Notes: generated by a model from the letters alone, not told the origin. 64,000 nucleotides of DNA from JBPRGH01 sp051418055 (GCA_051418055.1 JBPRGH010000144.1:65639-129638); one strand, 5' to 3'. Counted from the stretch's first letter, positions 46,722 to 56,569 are shown. Translations and numbers: made by a program.

Positions 46722-47086
46722 GTGGTTAATTAACTATTTATCCTGAAATGCCAAATGCAAAATAAAAGCCAATATAGTTAATATGCTGTATTACAATTAG
46801 TTGATTCGACTTATGCTATTGCTAGTGTTTCGTTATGGAACACGTCAGGTAGCAATATGGAACAATATGTGAAATATAATAATTCACCTCATCTTCTCCG
46901 AGTATTTACTCTACTCCGAGTCCTCTTCAAGTGGCTTTGAAGTAGAAGGTTGTAATTTTCAACCAATCTACTGTAACAAATTTTTTATTAAAATATGTTT
47001 TAACCAATTTTATGGAATTATGTTTATGAAGAACTATAGCTTATTAAACACTTTTTCTGAGATCTATCTGACTTTATAACTCCTAA
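46722..47086. other. Divergent intergenic region with short repeats and hairpins
   Basis: The 365-nt gap between the permease and the sensor kinase holds a copy of CTCCGAGTCCTCT (46914-46926), an earlier partial copy (CTCCGAGTATT), and the hairpins CTTCAA/TTGAAG (about 46924-46941) and GGTTG/CAACC (about 46948-46965). I find no reading frame worth naming and no clear promoter box. Confidence 0.5.
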
Positions 47087-48820
47087 ATGAAAGGTAAAGA
47101 AAATCAACCTATTGCTCCCAGTGACATCTTTTCGGGTGGTGGTAAAATGGGTGAATTAATGAGTACCATTGATTGGGCTGAGACACCAGTCGGTCCAGTA
47201 AGTACCTGGCCCCTTAGCCTCAAAATGATAGTTAAAATGTTGCTTCATTCCAAGTTTGGGATGTTCCTCTGGTGGGGACCGGAGCTTGTACAATTTTATA
47301 ATGATGCTTATAGGCCAAGCTTTGGCAAGAGTGGAGAAAAGCATCCTAAAGCCATGGGGCAGAGGGGAGAGGAGTGCTGGGGTGAGATCTGGCATATCAT
47401 CTATCCCCAGATCAGACAGGTTATGGAAACGGGTGTGGCCACCATAAATGAAAACCAGTTGGTACCTATTTTTCGTAATAATATCCTTGAAGAAGTATAT
47501 TGGACCTACTCTTACAGCCCGGTTTTCGAAGAATCCGGAAAAATAGGGGGTGTGCTTGTGGTTGAAACAGAGACTACAAAGCAAGTGATCGGAGAAAGAA
47601 GAATGTTATTACTGCGTGACCTGTCCATGCTAATAAATGAATCAAAGGATATTTATGAAATATGCCAATCCACTATCCAGCGATTGGAGATAAATGTTTT
47701 TGATGTTCCTTTTTCTCTTCTCTATTTATTTGATGAACAGAAAAAACAGCTCCACCTAAAATCTTACAGTAGTAATTTTGAAAATTATGAACATCCGGAG
47801 GTACTGAATAAAGACCACGAAGATATTTGGAGTGTTTGGGAGAGTATCTCTTCGGGAAAACCTATGCTTAATGAAATCCTCGAAAAACATGCTGATAAGA
47901 TCCCAGGGGGTCCATGGCCTGAAAAGACAGATTCAGCTTATACAATACCTTTAATTTCTCCGAACCAAAATGAAGTTATAGGAGTATTGGTAGCCGGGAT
48001 AAGCTCACGGCAAATATTTGATCATCACTACAGGATCTTTTTGGATTCTTTAGCAAGATACATTGTATCAGGTATAATGCATATGGTAGTTCATGAAGAG
48101 GATAAAAAGCGTATGCATGAAAAAGAACAATTAGCAAAGCAGAAAGATGATTTTATTGGTATTGCCAGCCATGAGCTTAAAACTCCTGTTACAAGTTTAA
48201 AAGCATATACGCAGTACCTGTACTCTATATTTATGGAAGAGGGTAATGAATCATCTGCCCAGCTGCTGAATAAGATGGACATACAAATTGATAAACTTAC
48301 TGCCCTGATTTCTGATCTTCTTGATGTTACAAAAATAGAGCAGGGGAAAATAGCCTATCATATGGAGCCCTTTATTTTTGACGATCTTGTGAAAGAGGTA
48401 GTTGATGACCTGAGGCAAATAACAAATAATAAGAAAATTGAGCTTGAATTGAATTGCGGCAATACTGTAACAGGAGATAGGAACCGGATAAGCCAGGTGA
48501 TAACAAACTTCCTTACAAATGCGATAAAGTATGCACCGAACAGCAAAAAGATCAAAGCGACATCAAAAGAAAAAGATGGTAACATGATCTTTTCCGTAAA
48601 GGATTATGGTATTGGACTAAATGAGAAAGACAAAGAGAGGATCTTTGAAAGGTTTTATCGAGTAGATAGTAAAAAACATAAGAACAGCTCCGGTCTTGGC
48701 CTGGGACTTTATATTTCTGCTGAAATCATCCGCCGCCATAACGGCAAAATATGGGCTGAGAGCGAAAATGGTGGTGGCGCTATTTTTTGCTTCAGCTTGC
48801 CTATACAATTTCCAAATTAA
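47087..48820 (+). CDS. PAS-GAF soluble sensor histidine kinase
   Basis: A 577-residue protein whose N-terminal PAS-like domain (about 20-165) opens with MGELMSTIDWAETPVGPVSTWP. This block is typical of kinases in which PAS is followed by GAF. The GAF domain is at about 170-330. HisKA has GIASHELKTPV (His362). The HATPase domain carries NFLTNAIKY, KDYGIGL and GLGLGLYIS. It has no membrane segment and no adjacent regulator. It may share a transcript with the small gene that follows. Confidence 0.92.
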   Translation: MKGKENQPIAPSDIFSGGGKMGELMSTIDWAETPVGPVSTWPLSLKMIVKMLLHSKFGMFLWWGPELVQFYNDAYRPSFGKSGEKHPKAMGQRGEECWGEIWHIIYPQIRQVMETGVATINENQLVPIFRNNILEEVYWTYSYSPVFEESGKIGGVLVVETETTKQVIGERRMLLLRDLSMLINESKDIYEICQSTIQRLEINVFDVPFSLLYLFDEQKKQLHLKSYSSNFENYEHPEVLNKDHEDIWSVWESISSGKPMLNEILEKHADKIPGGPWPEKTDSAYTIPLISPNQNEVIGVLVAGISSRQIFDHHYRIFLDSLARYIVSGIMHMVVHEEDKKRMHEKEQLAKQKDDFIGIASHELKTPVTSLKAYTQYLYSIFMEEGNESSAQLLNKMDIQIDKLTALISDLLDVTKIEQGKIAYHMEPFIFDDLVKEVVDDLRQITNNKKIELELNCGNTVTGDRNRISQVITNFLTNAIKYAPNSKKIKATSKEKDGNMIFSVKDYGIGLNEKDKERIFERFYRVDSKKHKNSSGLGLGLYISAEIIRRHNGKIWAESENGGGAIFCFSLPIQFPN

Positions 48821-48849
48821 TTAGCACATAAAATGCAGATAATAAAACA

Positions 48850-49071
48850 ATGAGGCAAGCCCGTGCTCCCAGACCTGCGCCTGAACGTGTTCCTGAACAT
48901 CAAATACCACCTAGAGAACCACATCATGAGCCTCCAATAGCCAGACGTGCCCAGCCAGGGGAGATGGTGGTAAGGAGAGATGCTTATGATAAAAAGCTTA
49001 TTGAGATGCATCGGGCATATGTTTACCGGAACCAGATGTACTTTGAGGTAGAAACGTATAGGTCTAACTGA
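48850..49071 (+). CDS. Small Arg/Pro-rich protein (possible)
   Basis: A 73-residue frame 30 nt after the kinase gene. The first half is Pro/Arg/Glu-rich (RPAPERVPEH, REPHHEPP) and the second half is more ordinary (DKKLIEMHRAYVYRNQMYF). A terminator sits 36 nt after its stop, which places it inside the kinase transcript. A frame on the other strand overlaps most of it, so the evidence is limited. Unknown function. Confidence 0.45.
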   Translation: MRQARAPRPAPERVPEHQIPPREPHHEPPIARRAQPGEMVVRRDAYDKKLIEMHRAYVYRNQMYFEVETYRSN

Positions 49072-49106
49072 TAGATTAGCTCAGAGTTTTGGTTACAAGT
49101 AAAGAG

Positions 49107-49132
49107 GCAGTAAGATATCTTGCTGCTTTTTT
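49107..49132 (+). terminator. Terminator after the sensor-kinase unit
   Basis: GCAGTAAG (49107-49114) pairs with CTTGCTGC (49119-49126), with one G-U pair and an ATAT loop. TTTTTTAATTTTC follows directly. Confidence 0.8.
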
Positions 49133-49140
49133 AATTTTCT

Positions 49141-49539
49141 TTTTTAGGAATTCTCTCTCATCAGCTATCCAGAATTTATTTCAGGATCAAATACCACTGT
49201 ATTTCGATTTACAAATAAATTTAAAATAGAACCGCTAAAAGCCCAAACCAGAAGAGTAGGAGAAGTAGTTTTTCTCAGCAAAATAATTTAATAATCTAAA
49301 TCCGGAAGCACACCTGATAAGTTTTCTCTATCGCTATTTAAAACCACATAAATCACTGTTTAAGGATTATACCTGTTAATACAACATCAAATTATAAAAT
49401 GCATACACTCAATTACATACATGTAAACATTGAACCAATTATTGAGTATAATTTATGAATTTATTTAATTTCTGAACCCTAAATTCCTTCTTGTAACTCA
49501 TGATATTTCTAACTATCTTGAATTAGCTAAAGAAGCTAT
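49141..49539. other. AT-rich intergenic region
   Basis: About 400 nt between the terminator and the secreted-protein gene. I see no gene, RNA or convincing promoter. Confidence 0.4.
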
Positions 49540-50331
49540 ATGCTTATAAAAGGTATCTTTCTTATCGTTATTCATTTAACATTCATACCATTATCCATTA
49601 TGGCACAGCCTGATTTTTATCACCTGGAAGTAAAAAGTGAGAATGTCAAATTCACATGCTTTTTAAACGGCATTCCTTTATATACTAATAAAGATATCCT
49701 GGATGCATCTGCATCAATTCCTATACAGATGTTTATGACAGGTAAGGATAATGAGCTTAGGGTAGAGGCAGTTACAATAGCTGATGACGAGACCGGATCG
49801 ATCATGGTAAATATTGTACCATTTGCCAAAGGTGAATTTGCTGACACAGAAAAATATACGCCAGGGATTGCAGAACTGAAGATAAATGCAACTAATGAAC
49901 CTACATCTGAATCCATAAAATTTGATAATGAAGGTCATGACTATTCTTATATATTTAAAGAAGGTAAGGAGCTTGAGGAAAAGGAAGTGCTTGAGTACGG
50001 CAATGAATTATATAAATTTATTCAAAATGCGGATGCAGAAGGTTTCGTAAACGAGATGGAACCTTATATAAAAGATTACAGTGCTGCATACGGTTATACT
50101 GCACAACAGCTAAAGGAAGGACTTGCACAGCAATTGTCAGGAGCCTTCTTTTCAGCAAAACAACCCACACTTGAGTCCTCCAGGCTTTCAGCAAAATCAT
50201 ATAGCAATAACAGAGTATGGGAGCTGCTGATTGATGGAGAAGAATTTCTAAAAAAGAAAGAAGAGGGTGGCTCTTCACAGATGCCGGTGTATGTAGCTAA
50301 AATAAATGGAGAGCTAAGTATCGTACGGTAG
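49540..50331 (+). CDS. Secreted protein of unknown function
   Basis: A 263-residue protein with a signal peptide (1-22, ending SIMAQ). The N-terminal half (about 25-130) is beta-rich and looks like a sandwich domain (VKFTCFLNGIPLY, ELRVEAVTIADDETGSIMVNI). The C-terminal half is helical with many Glu and Lys, then strands at the end. No known motif. The large intergenic repeat starts 20 nt after its stop, the same order (gene then repeat) seen at the other two copies. Confidence 0.72.
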   Translation: MLIKGIFLIVIHLTFIPLSIMAQPDFYHLEVKSENVKFTCFLNGIPLYTNKDILDASASIPIQMFMTGKDNELRVEAVTIADDETGSIMVNIVPFAKGEFADTEKYTPGIAELKINATNEPTSESIKFDNEGHDYSYIFKEGKELEEKEVLEYGNELYKFIQNADAEGFVNEMEPYIKDYSAAYGYTAQQLKEGLAQQLSGAFFSAKQPTLESSRLSAKSYSNNRVWELLIDGEEFLKKKEEGGSSQMPVYVAKINGELSIVR

Positions 50332-50350
50332 CAGGATAGTTAAATATTCT

Positions 50351-51140
50351 ATTTAACATAATATAAATTATGTAACAAACATAGGAATTCCCGCAATACG
50401 ACCGCAGGGAGTATTTAACATAAAACCAGATATATAAACGAGCGATGGCCAGCGCGCGGCAAAGGTTATATATCGTTACCGGTTTTATGTTAAGGGAATT
50501 CCGTAGTTTACGATCTCCGAACATTCTCCTGAAAACCAACCGCACCTGTAGTGTTACATAATGATATTATATTAAATAAAGCTCAGCATCCAAGACTACA
50601 TTTCAGCTACACCAGATCTATCAGCGTTTTAGCTCCGTCATCCAAGACAACAGTAGCTGCACTGCGAATATGTCCGTTACATAATTGGACGTTATATTAA
50701 ATAGCCGCCTGGCCAGCGCCAATGACTTACCCTGACCTTCGCTGTCCAAGCGCCTGTTAATAGTTTCTGCCTAACGCCCTTTCCCGATTCCTATCGGGAT
50801 TAGCCATACCCTAAGCAAGAGATCCCGATTTAATATAATTCAACGGTGAAGCTTTTTCTTTCCTGGACTATTTAACATAATGTTACAATCCTGGTGCAAA
50901 TGAAATCGGGAACACTTGCTGGCCTACGCTTTATTTTTTGGGCCTGTGGCTCTTAGCTAATTTAGGTAGTTTATGTTAGTTATTTGCTCTTTTCTTAAGC
51001 TTTCCCGTTGCCCTCGTGCCGGGCGGGCAAATACTTTTGGCATTGCCCCAAAAGTATTCAAAAACGCTAGCCAAAATAATCACTTCAGCCGCACAAAGGC
51101 CAAACGCAGGCCCGGTATTTTGGCAGGCCAGCGCGCCTTA
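50351..51140. repeat. Large structured intergenic repeat, copy A
   Basis: About 790 nt that align in order with 60390-61256. Shared blocks include GGAATTCCC, CGACCGCAGGGAGTATT, GTTACATAATGATATTATAT, TAGCTGCACTGC, AAGCGCCTGTTAATAGTTTC, TAAGCAAGAGATCCCGATTT, CGGGAACACTTGCT, GCCGGGCGGGC and GCCCGGTATTTTG. Hairpins: GGAATTCCC 50384-50392 with 50494-50502; TTAACATAAAACC 50415-50427 with 50481-50493; GATATATAA 50429-50437 with 50466-50474; TCCCGAT 50782-50788 with 50793-50799; AATACTTTTGG 51030-51040 with 51048-51058. A 70-codon frame at 50973-51185 does not look coding. Confidence 0.85.
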
Positions 51141-51280
51141 CTGGTGGAAGTTATGCTAAATCTTGCCAATCCAGCCGAAGATTAGTTAGGTGCTATACAT
51201 ATTTCTGGGTATGTTTACAATTAATCCTTCCGCCCTAGCCTGCCCACGTCCTGATAAGTCAAAATCATAAAATTAATATA

Positions 51281-51766
51281 CTACCTGTTGTATTCTTCAT
51301 CCGTTACCGGTTGTAGCCATTTTGCACCACCATTTTGCGTATTAAGGCTCATGGCCATATGAGTCATTGACTCCTTGGCCGATGCTCCATGCCAATGTTC
51401 AACATTAGGTTTACAGGAAATTACATCACCTTTCCGTATTTCTATCTTTTCCTTGCCCCTTTCCTGATAATATCCAAGCCCATCCGTGACCATCAAAACT
51501 TGTCCTCCGGGGTGTAAATGCCAGTTAGTTCTGGCGCCTGGTCCAAATGTTACATTTCCCAACGCTGTATATAATGTACTGTCATCCCTGATAAACATTT
51601 CAAGCCACACATCACCCGTAAAATTATCGCTTTGGATTTTTTCTCCTTTTGAAAAAACAGCTTCCCTTTGTGGCTCCTGATCATTTGATAGTGTAACTGC
51701 TCCATTTTGCTGTTTGCAGGATATAGCGACAAGAAATAGTACTGCTATATATTTAAGGTTTGTCAT
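51281..51766 (-). CDS. Cupin lipoprotein
   Basis: A 161-residue protein with lipobox VAISC (Cys17) and a single cupin domain. The first metal motif is NWHLHPGGQ and the second is PNVEHWHGA. The block GDVWLEMF near residue 52 is shared with the cupin part of the protein at 57208-58035, so the two are paralogues. Small cupins of this type often sit with carboxymuconolactone decarboxylase-like and alpha/beta hydrolase genes. The reaction is unknown. Its start overlaps the hydrolase stop by 4 nt, as last gene of the leftward sub-operon. Confidence 0.88.
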   Translation of the reverse strand: MTNLKYIAVLFLVAISCKQQNGAVTLSNDQEPQREAVFSKGEKIQSDNFTGDVWLEMFIRDDSTLYTALGNVTFGPGARTNWHLHPGGQVLMVTDGLGYYQERGKEKIEIRKGDVISCKPNVEHWHGASAKESMTHMAMSLNTQNGGAKWLQPVTDEEYNR

Positions 51767-52818
51767 TTTTTAAGATTGTTTTGATAGAAATTGACCAGTT
51801 TATCCACAGCCTGCGACACATAATCGGGCTTCCAATACGTTTCGATATGGGTAGCACCATCAATAAGAAATAATTCTTTGTTTTTAGCATTTGTGGCTTT
51901 GTGAAAGGCATCATCTGTCATATAATAGGTGTCGGCTTTACTTCCGGCCATCATTAATAATGGTTGGTTGATCAGGTCCATATTCGTGCTTGCATCAAAT
52001 GTCATTAAATGCATCAGGCTACTCATGGTGTACCTGAATGTGGAATTCGGATGTGCGTGTGTCCTGTGATAGTAATAGTGGCCTTCGCGATATAGGTCAA
52101 ACGGCATCTTGTCTGCCATTTCATCGGACCACTCCAGGTCAGCAGCGTAGAGAACTTCACCTCCGGCAGCTTCCTGCGCCCGGGCATCTGATGCTTGCTT
52201 TAACCGCTCCTGAATGGCTGAAAATTGTGAATTCATAAAACCATTGCGTCTCACCAGACCCGAATTGAACATGCTTAATGTAGCCACCGCTTTGAAGCGT
52301 TTGTCTGATTGTGCTGCTTTTAAGGAATAACCGCCACCACCACAAATACCCAATAGTCCGAGCCTGGAAATATCTACGCCTTCATATTGAGAAATAAAGT
52401 CAGCCATGGCATGTATATCCTCAATCCGGTTTGAGGGTTTGTCTACATTTCGTGGAGTACCTCCACTGGCACCCTGATAAGCTGCATCAGCCGCAATAGT
52501 AATATAACCCTGTTCTGCTAATCGTTGTGCATATAGACCTGCAACCTGTTCTTTCACGCCACCATTAGGATGTGCAATGACAATAGCAGGATATCTTTTT
52601 GATGGGTCATAATTAGGTGGTGTGTAAACATTTGCGGCTATGCTAATATCTTTAATTTTATACTGAACCGGATCAATGTTTACCTTACCTTTTTTATTTT
52701 CAGTAATGGCACCTTTATATACCAGGCCAAAGGGATTTTGTTGAGCGGTTTGCGCCTCCACCTTATTAATAGTTAGTATTGACATTGCCAATGCTATTGT
52801 TATCAATAATTTTTTCAT
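51763..52818 (-). CDS. Exported alpha/beta hydrolase, dienelactone hydrolase-like
   Basis: A signal peptide (1-22, ending KVEAQ) precedes an alpha/beta hydrolase fold. AIVIAHPNGG forms the oxyanion region. GICGGGG carries the nucleophile at Cys159 in place of the usual Ser, as in dienelactone hydrolases. The acid and base appear near MAGSKADTYY (Asp) and IDGATHIETY (His). It should act in the periplasm on an ester or lactone. It lies 10 nt from the decarboxylase-like gene and overlaps the cupin gene. Confidence 0.88.
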   Translation of the reverse strand: MKKLLITIALAMSILTINKVEAQTAQQNPFGLVYKGAITENKKGKVNIDPVQYKIKDISIAANVYTPPNYDPSKRYPAIVIAHPNGGVKEQVAGLYAQRLAEQGYITIAADAAYQGASGGTPRNVDKPSNRIEDIHAMADFISQYEGVDISRLGLLGICGGGGYSLKAAQSDKRFKAVATLSMFNSGLVRRNGFMNSQFSAIQERLKQASDARAQEAAGGEVLYAADLEWSDEMADKMPFDLYREGHYYYHRTHAHPNSTFRYTMSSLMHLMTFDASTNMDLINQPLLMMAGSKADTYYMTDDAFHKATNAKNKELFLIDGATHIETYWKPDYVSQAVDKLVNFYQNNLKK

Positions 52819-52828
52819 TTTGTGAATA

Positions 52829-53557
52829 TTATTCTAATTCAAGTACTTCCGCCAATACAGCCTGTGCCGCCTTTGCCTCTTTCTTACCAACTGCTGATTT
52901 AATAATGTGCACGAATTGCCTCAGCTGATCAGGTGATAAGCCAACATTTAAACAAATTTTAAAATGGCTGCGTAACATAGGTTCTAAATTTCCTAGGCTG
53001 CTTAGCACCGATACTGTTACTAATTCCCGCTGAGCATAGGTAAGCAAATCACGTTCGAAAATATCAGCAAACAGATGCTCTTTAAGGAAAACTTCAATCG
53101 TTGGGGCAAAAGCAGCATAACCTGTTTTAGGTCCATCCAATGGAGCTCCTACCAGTTCTTCTAAAATTTCTTTTCCACGTTCGTACTTGCTTCGCTCATC
53201 ATTAATTGGAGAAGCTTCAGAGCCCAGCTCATCAGTGATGCCTCTGGACTTCCGTTCCTCCAGTACACCCATCAATGTTTGCAAACCACGAATGCTGCGG
53301 GGAAATCCGGCGTAGGCATAAAGATGTATCTGCGCTTCCTTAATTTCATTTATGGTTAATCCGGCATCTAATCCTTCATTGAGGGCTATCCTAAGTTGCT
53401 CCAGATCTCCTTTTGCTGTAAGTGCGGCAATGGTGATTATACTTTGCTGCTCCGCATCCAATACATTATCAGTAGCTGAATTGCTTTGTCCATAAAGGAT
53501 TTGGGAAAAGCACACGATTACTATGATCAATGCCGGGAAGGTTTTTATTCTTCTCAT
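52829..53557 (-). CDS. Exported carboxymuconolactone decarboxylase-like protein
   Basis: A signal peptide (1-23, ending ILYGQ) is followed by two CMD-like helical domains: SIITIAALTAKGDLEQLRI with EAQIHLYAYAGFPRS, then LVTVSVLSSLGNLEPMLRSH. The CxxC of AhpD-type peroxidases is absent, which favours the gamma-carboxymuconolactone decarboxylase type. An exported location is unusual for the classical enzyme of aromatic breakdown. It lies 13 nt from the reductase gene and 10 nt from the hydrolase gene in one transcript. Confidence 0.87.
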   Translation of the reverse strand: MRRIKTFPALIIVIVCFSQILYGQSNSATDNVLDAEQQSIITIAALTAKGDLEQLRIALNEGLDAGLTINEIKEAQIHLYAYAGFPRSIRGLQTLMGVLEERKSRGITDELGSEASPINDERSKYERGKEILEELVGAPLDGPKTGYAAFAPTIEVFLKEHLFADIFERDLLTYAQRELVTVSVLSSLGNLEPMLRSHFKICLNVGLSPDQLRQFVHIIKSAVGKKEAKAAQAVLAEVLELE

Positions 53558-53570
53558 TTGTCTGTTATTT

Positions 53571-54767
53571 TTATGTCAATGGCGCTTCCACACCCATTCC
53601 TGCCATGACCGGCGCTGCATTTCTAGGTCCGGCAATTTCAATTTTTGATAACCCGTCATTAAACTCGTCAAGCTCATCAGGAGTAAAAGTTATGTCATTT
53701 GCCATTAAGTTTTCTCTTAAATGAACTGATTTTGATGTCCCAGGGATAGGCACTATCCAGGGACGCTGAGCCTGGAGCCATGCCAGGGTTATTTGAGAGG
53801 CTTTTGCATCCTTACGAAGTCCCCATTCTTCAATGTAGTAAAGCATTTCCAGATTTTGAGGGATATTATCTGGCGTTGTCCGTGGCAAAATTGCTCGAAA
53901 ATCACCTTCGGAAAAACGGGTGTTTTCATTTATAGCATCAGCAAAAAAACCATAGCCCAACGGGCACCAGGGAACAAAACCAATATTCAATTCTTCACAA
54001 AGAGGCAACACTTCCGCTTCAGGGCCACGCGACCATGGTGAGTATTCATTTTGTATGGCCGCTAAAGGTTGAACTTCATGTGCCCTGCGGATTGTATTCA
54101 AACCGGGTTCAGATAATCCCCAGTGCAGCACTTTACCTTCTTTCATCAATTCCTGCACGACACCTGCCACTTCTTCAATAGGGACATTCGGATCGACTCT
54201 GTGTTGATACAAAAGGTCGATATAGTCAGTTCTTAATCTTTTAAGAGATCCCTCAACAGCTCTTCGAATGGTTTTAGGTCGGCTATCTATACCCCCGCGT
54301 CCACCTGTTTCCGGATCTACATCAAATCCGAATTTTGTTGCAATAACTACTTCTTTTCTAAATGGCGCTACCGCTTCACCTACCTGCCTTTCATTGATCA
54401 GGGGCCCATAAACTTCTGCAGTGTCAAAGAACGTTATGCCATTGTCAAATGCTTCACGATAAAGCTTATTAACATGGTCTTGTTCCCTGACACCACCGGT
54501 ATAAAAACCAACAACAGGAAGCCCTCCCAGCCCAAGAGCGGAAACCTCCAGTGAACCCAGCTTTCGTTTACCACTATTGTCTGGTTTCTGATAGTTTTCA
54601 CCTTCCTGTGTAATCCCTTCCTTTTCATTTTCAGTACGGGAACAGGATAAAGGGGACAGTGCCAACCCGGCGCCAGCCAGTACCGATGCTGTTAAAAAGT
54701 TTCGTCGATTAAGATTGTTGCTCCGTGGTGCAAATTCGCTTTCAGTATTTGATTTTTCTTTACCCAT
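53571..54767 (-). CDS. Tat-exported aldo/keto reductase
   Basis: A twin-arginine signal RRNFL (21-25) is followed by a hydrophobic stretch and a possible lipobox (LSPLSC, Cys42). The catalytic domain carries the tetrad in FFDTAEVYG (Asp, Tyr), VIATKFGF (Lys) and LYQHRVDP (His). A C-terminal IPGTSKSVHLRENL region binds NADP(H). Tat export fits a protein that folds around its cofactor first. It should reduce carbonyl compounds in the periplasm. It heads the sub-operon 54767-51281, with its own -7 box upstream. Confidence 0.92.
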   Translation of the reverse strand: MGKEKSNTESEFAPRSNNLNRRNFLTASVLAGAGLALSPLSCSRTENEKEGITQEGENYQKPDNSGKRKLGSLEVSALGLGGLPVVGFYTGGVREQDHVNKLYREAFDNGITFFDTAEVYGPLINERQVGEAVAPFRKEVVIATKFGFDVDPETGGRGGIDSRPKTIRRAVEGSLKRLRTDYIDLLYQHRVDPNVPIEEVAGVVQELMKEGKVLHWGLSEPGLNTIRRAHEVQPLAAIQNEYSPWSRGPEAEVLPLCEELNIGFVPWCPLGYGFFADAINENTRFSEGDFRAILPRTTPDNIPQNLEMLYYIEEWGLRKDAKASQITLAWLQAQRPWIVPIPGTSKSVHLRENLMANDITFTPDELDEFNDGLSKIEIAGPRNAAPVMAGMGVEAPLT

Positions 54768-54817
54768 GAATAATTGATTTAAATTTGACTAAGATTGAAA
54801 TATCTTTTCCTCTATTT

Positions 54818-54825
54818 CAAAATTA
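54818..54825 (-). promoter_or_regulatory. TAnnTTTG -7 box for the reductase sub-operon
   Basis: TAATTTTG on the minus strand lies about 50 nt before the reductase start, inside a 142-nt gap that follows the carboxylesterase gene. No clear TTG occurs at -33. Confidence 0.4.
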
Positions 54826-54909
54826 CGCACGGGCATTTCGAATGGTAATACCAGAATTACGGTTTAGCCTACCATAATTACTGATTCGATGCCATTCAGT
54901 GCTGAAGGA

Positions 54910-56538
54910 CTAAATCCCACCTCGGGATTGTATAGCTGTCCTTAGCTTGAGAGCATTTTCTATTAAATCGAACCTGGCTTTTCTGGGATCTGATTTACCC
55001 ACAGGAGTACCATCCGATTGAATTTCCAATATCTGATCTTCTTCCGGGTTGTATTGAGGCCATTTCGGCAGGCCTTTACCATTTGGATTGCAGCTCTTTG
55101 CGAAATTGACCCAGTAAGCGTTCATCATTTTGGCGACATCTTTGTCCTCAGTGGTTGGAGGTGGTGGTGGAGCTCCCCAACCCCCTAATCCCAGGTTATT
55201 GAATGTATAAGCAATATCAGTTCCGTGTCCCGGGCCATACGTCATCCGCTCCTTCATGTGGGATGGAACATAAGAAAAAAGGAAAATAAAGGCTGGTTCA
55301 CCGATGCCAGCAAAGGAACGAGCCGTAAATCTTGCCGGCTCTCCCCATACCCAGTCTGTGTTAAATCGCGTTTGTACCTCAGCAAACGCTTTGTCACCCT
55401 CCGGATCATAAGCTGCTTTTGCTTCACCCTCAAACTCACCAAATAATGAAAACAGTTCTTCCTTTGTGCTGCTGGAATTCACAAATCCTCCACCAATTTC
55501 AGCGCTTGTATTCCCGATCATAATCGGCACACGTGCCTGTCTACCGGCATTATAGGCACTCTCTGAAGATTCAACAACGAATTTACCGTCTAATATAGGT
55601 CCAGAGTAAGTACGTGGGCCTGCCTGGCCATCAGATTCCTGTCCACCGTCCACAATCTTCTCGACTGCCAGAGCACGGAGCTTTGAAAGAGCCTCGGCAT
55701 CCGTTCCCTCTATGCCATGTTTTCGTGCAAAGTTGATCCCAATGGTTTCTGCGGAAACCGGGTAGAACGGGTCAGCATTTTCTTCACTTATTGGTCTGCC
55801 TGTCAGAACCCCATCACGTCCTCCTGAAGAATGACCTATTGCCTTATGGAAAAGGTTCTTTGCATCCGGAATGGTTAGTAATGCATGCACGGACACACCC
55901 CCGGAGGAGAAACCGAAAATAGTTACATTATCAGGGTCGCCGCCGAAACCAGCAATATTCTGTTGTATCCACTCAAGTGCAGCGATCTGGTCCATAAAGG
56001 CATAACTACCTTTAGCCTCTTCAGGATACTCCTTACTCAAGGCTGGAAATGCAAAATGACCCAATCGCCCCAGCCGATAGTTGATGGTAACAAGGATAAC
56101 CCCTTGCTTAGCAAATTCTTTTCCTGTTGTTCCGGGACTACTACCACTACCTCCAACGAAGGCACCACCGTGGATCCATACCATAACAGGCAAATTTGCT
56201 TTAGCTTCAGCACCAGCGGGTTTCCACAAATTCAGATAAAGGCAATCTTCTGATGATCCGTCTGCAATTGCCCCGGAACCGCGGGGCCATCCGGCCTGAG
56301 CACAACTTGATCCAAATTCACTTGCATCCCGGACTCCCGCCCACGGCGTTACAGGTTGTGGTGGACGCCAGCGATATTCACCTACTGGTGGTGCCGCAAA
56401 TGGAATTCCTTTGAAGCTTGAGACATCTTCTTCCGTCACACCACGTATGCTACCGTAAGCGGTTTGAACCACCGGATTCTGAGCATGTAAGGTGCTTGTG
56501 AATAAAAGGAAGGTAAACAACAATTGTATTTTTTTCAT
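54910..56538 (-). CDS. Exported type B carboxylesterase
   Basis: A signal peptide (1-20, ending LHAQ) and a full carboxylesterase/lipase domain of 542 residues. SEDCLYLNLWKP, the oxyanion hole HGG (123-125) and FGFSSGGVS with nucleophile Ser211 are visible; family members more often have GESAGG. The catalytic His lies in YGPGHGTDIAYTF. Members hydrolyse a wide range of esters. A Pro run (APPPPPTT) near 445 is a surface loop. Likely periplasmic, in the upper sub-operon behind the flavodoxin gene. Confidence 0.92.
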   Translation of the reverse strand: MKKIQLLFTFLLFTSTLHAQNPVVQTAYGSIRGVTEEDVSSFKGIPFAAPPVGEYRWRPPQPVTPWAGVRDASEFGSSCAQAGWPRGSGAIADGSSEDCLYLNLWKPAGAEAKANLPVMVWIHGGAFVGGSGSSPGTTGKEFAKQGVILVTINYRLGRLGHFAFPALSKEYPEEAKGSYAFMDQIAALEWIQQNIAGFGGDPDNVTIFGFSSGGVSVHALLTIPDAKNLFHKAIGHSSGGRDGVLTGRPISEENADPFYPVSAETIGINFARKHGIEGTDAEALSKLRALAVEKIVDGGQESDGQAGPRTYSGPILDGKFVVESSESAYNAGRQARVPIMIGNTSAEIGGGFVNSSSTKEELFSLFGEFEGEAKAAYDPEGDKAFAEVQTRFNTDWVWGEPARFTARSFAGIGEPAFIFLFSYVPSHMKERMTYGPGHGTDIAYTFNNLGLGGWGAPPPPPTTEDKDVAKMMNAYWVNFAKSCNPNGKGLPKWPQYNPEEDQILEIQSDGTPVGKSDPRKARFDLIENALKLRTAIQSRGGI

Positions 56539-56569
56539 AGTAATTCTTTAGGTTTATACACCTGTTAAT

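Noticed and set aside
47156..47584. 142-codon frame antisense to the PAS-GAF kinase
   Set aside because: It overlaps the clearly coding PAS domain on the other strand.
50973..51185. 70-codon frame inside repeat copy A
   Set aside because: It lies wholly in the repeat and crosses the conserved hairpin, and copy B does not keep the frame. Judged noncoding.
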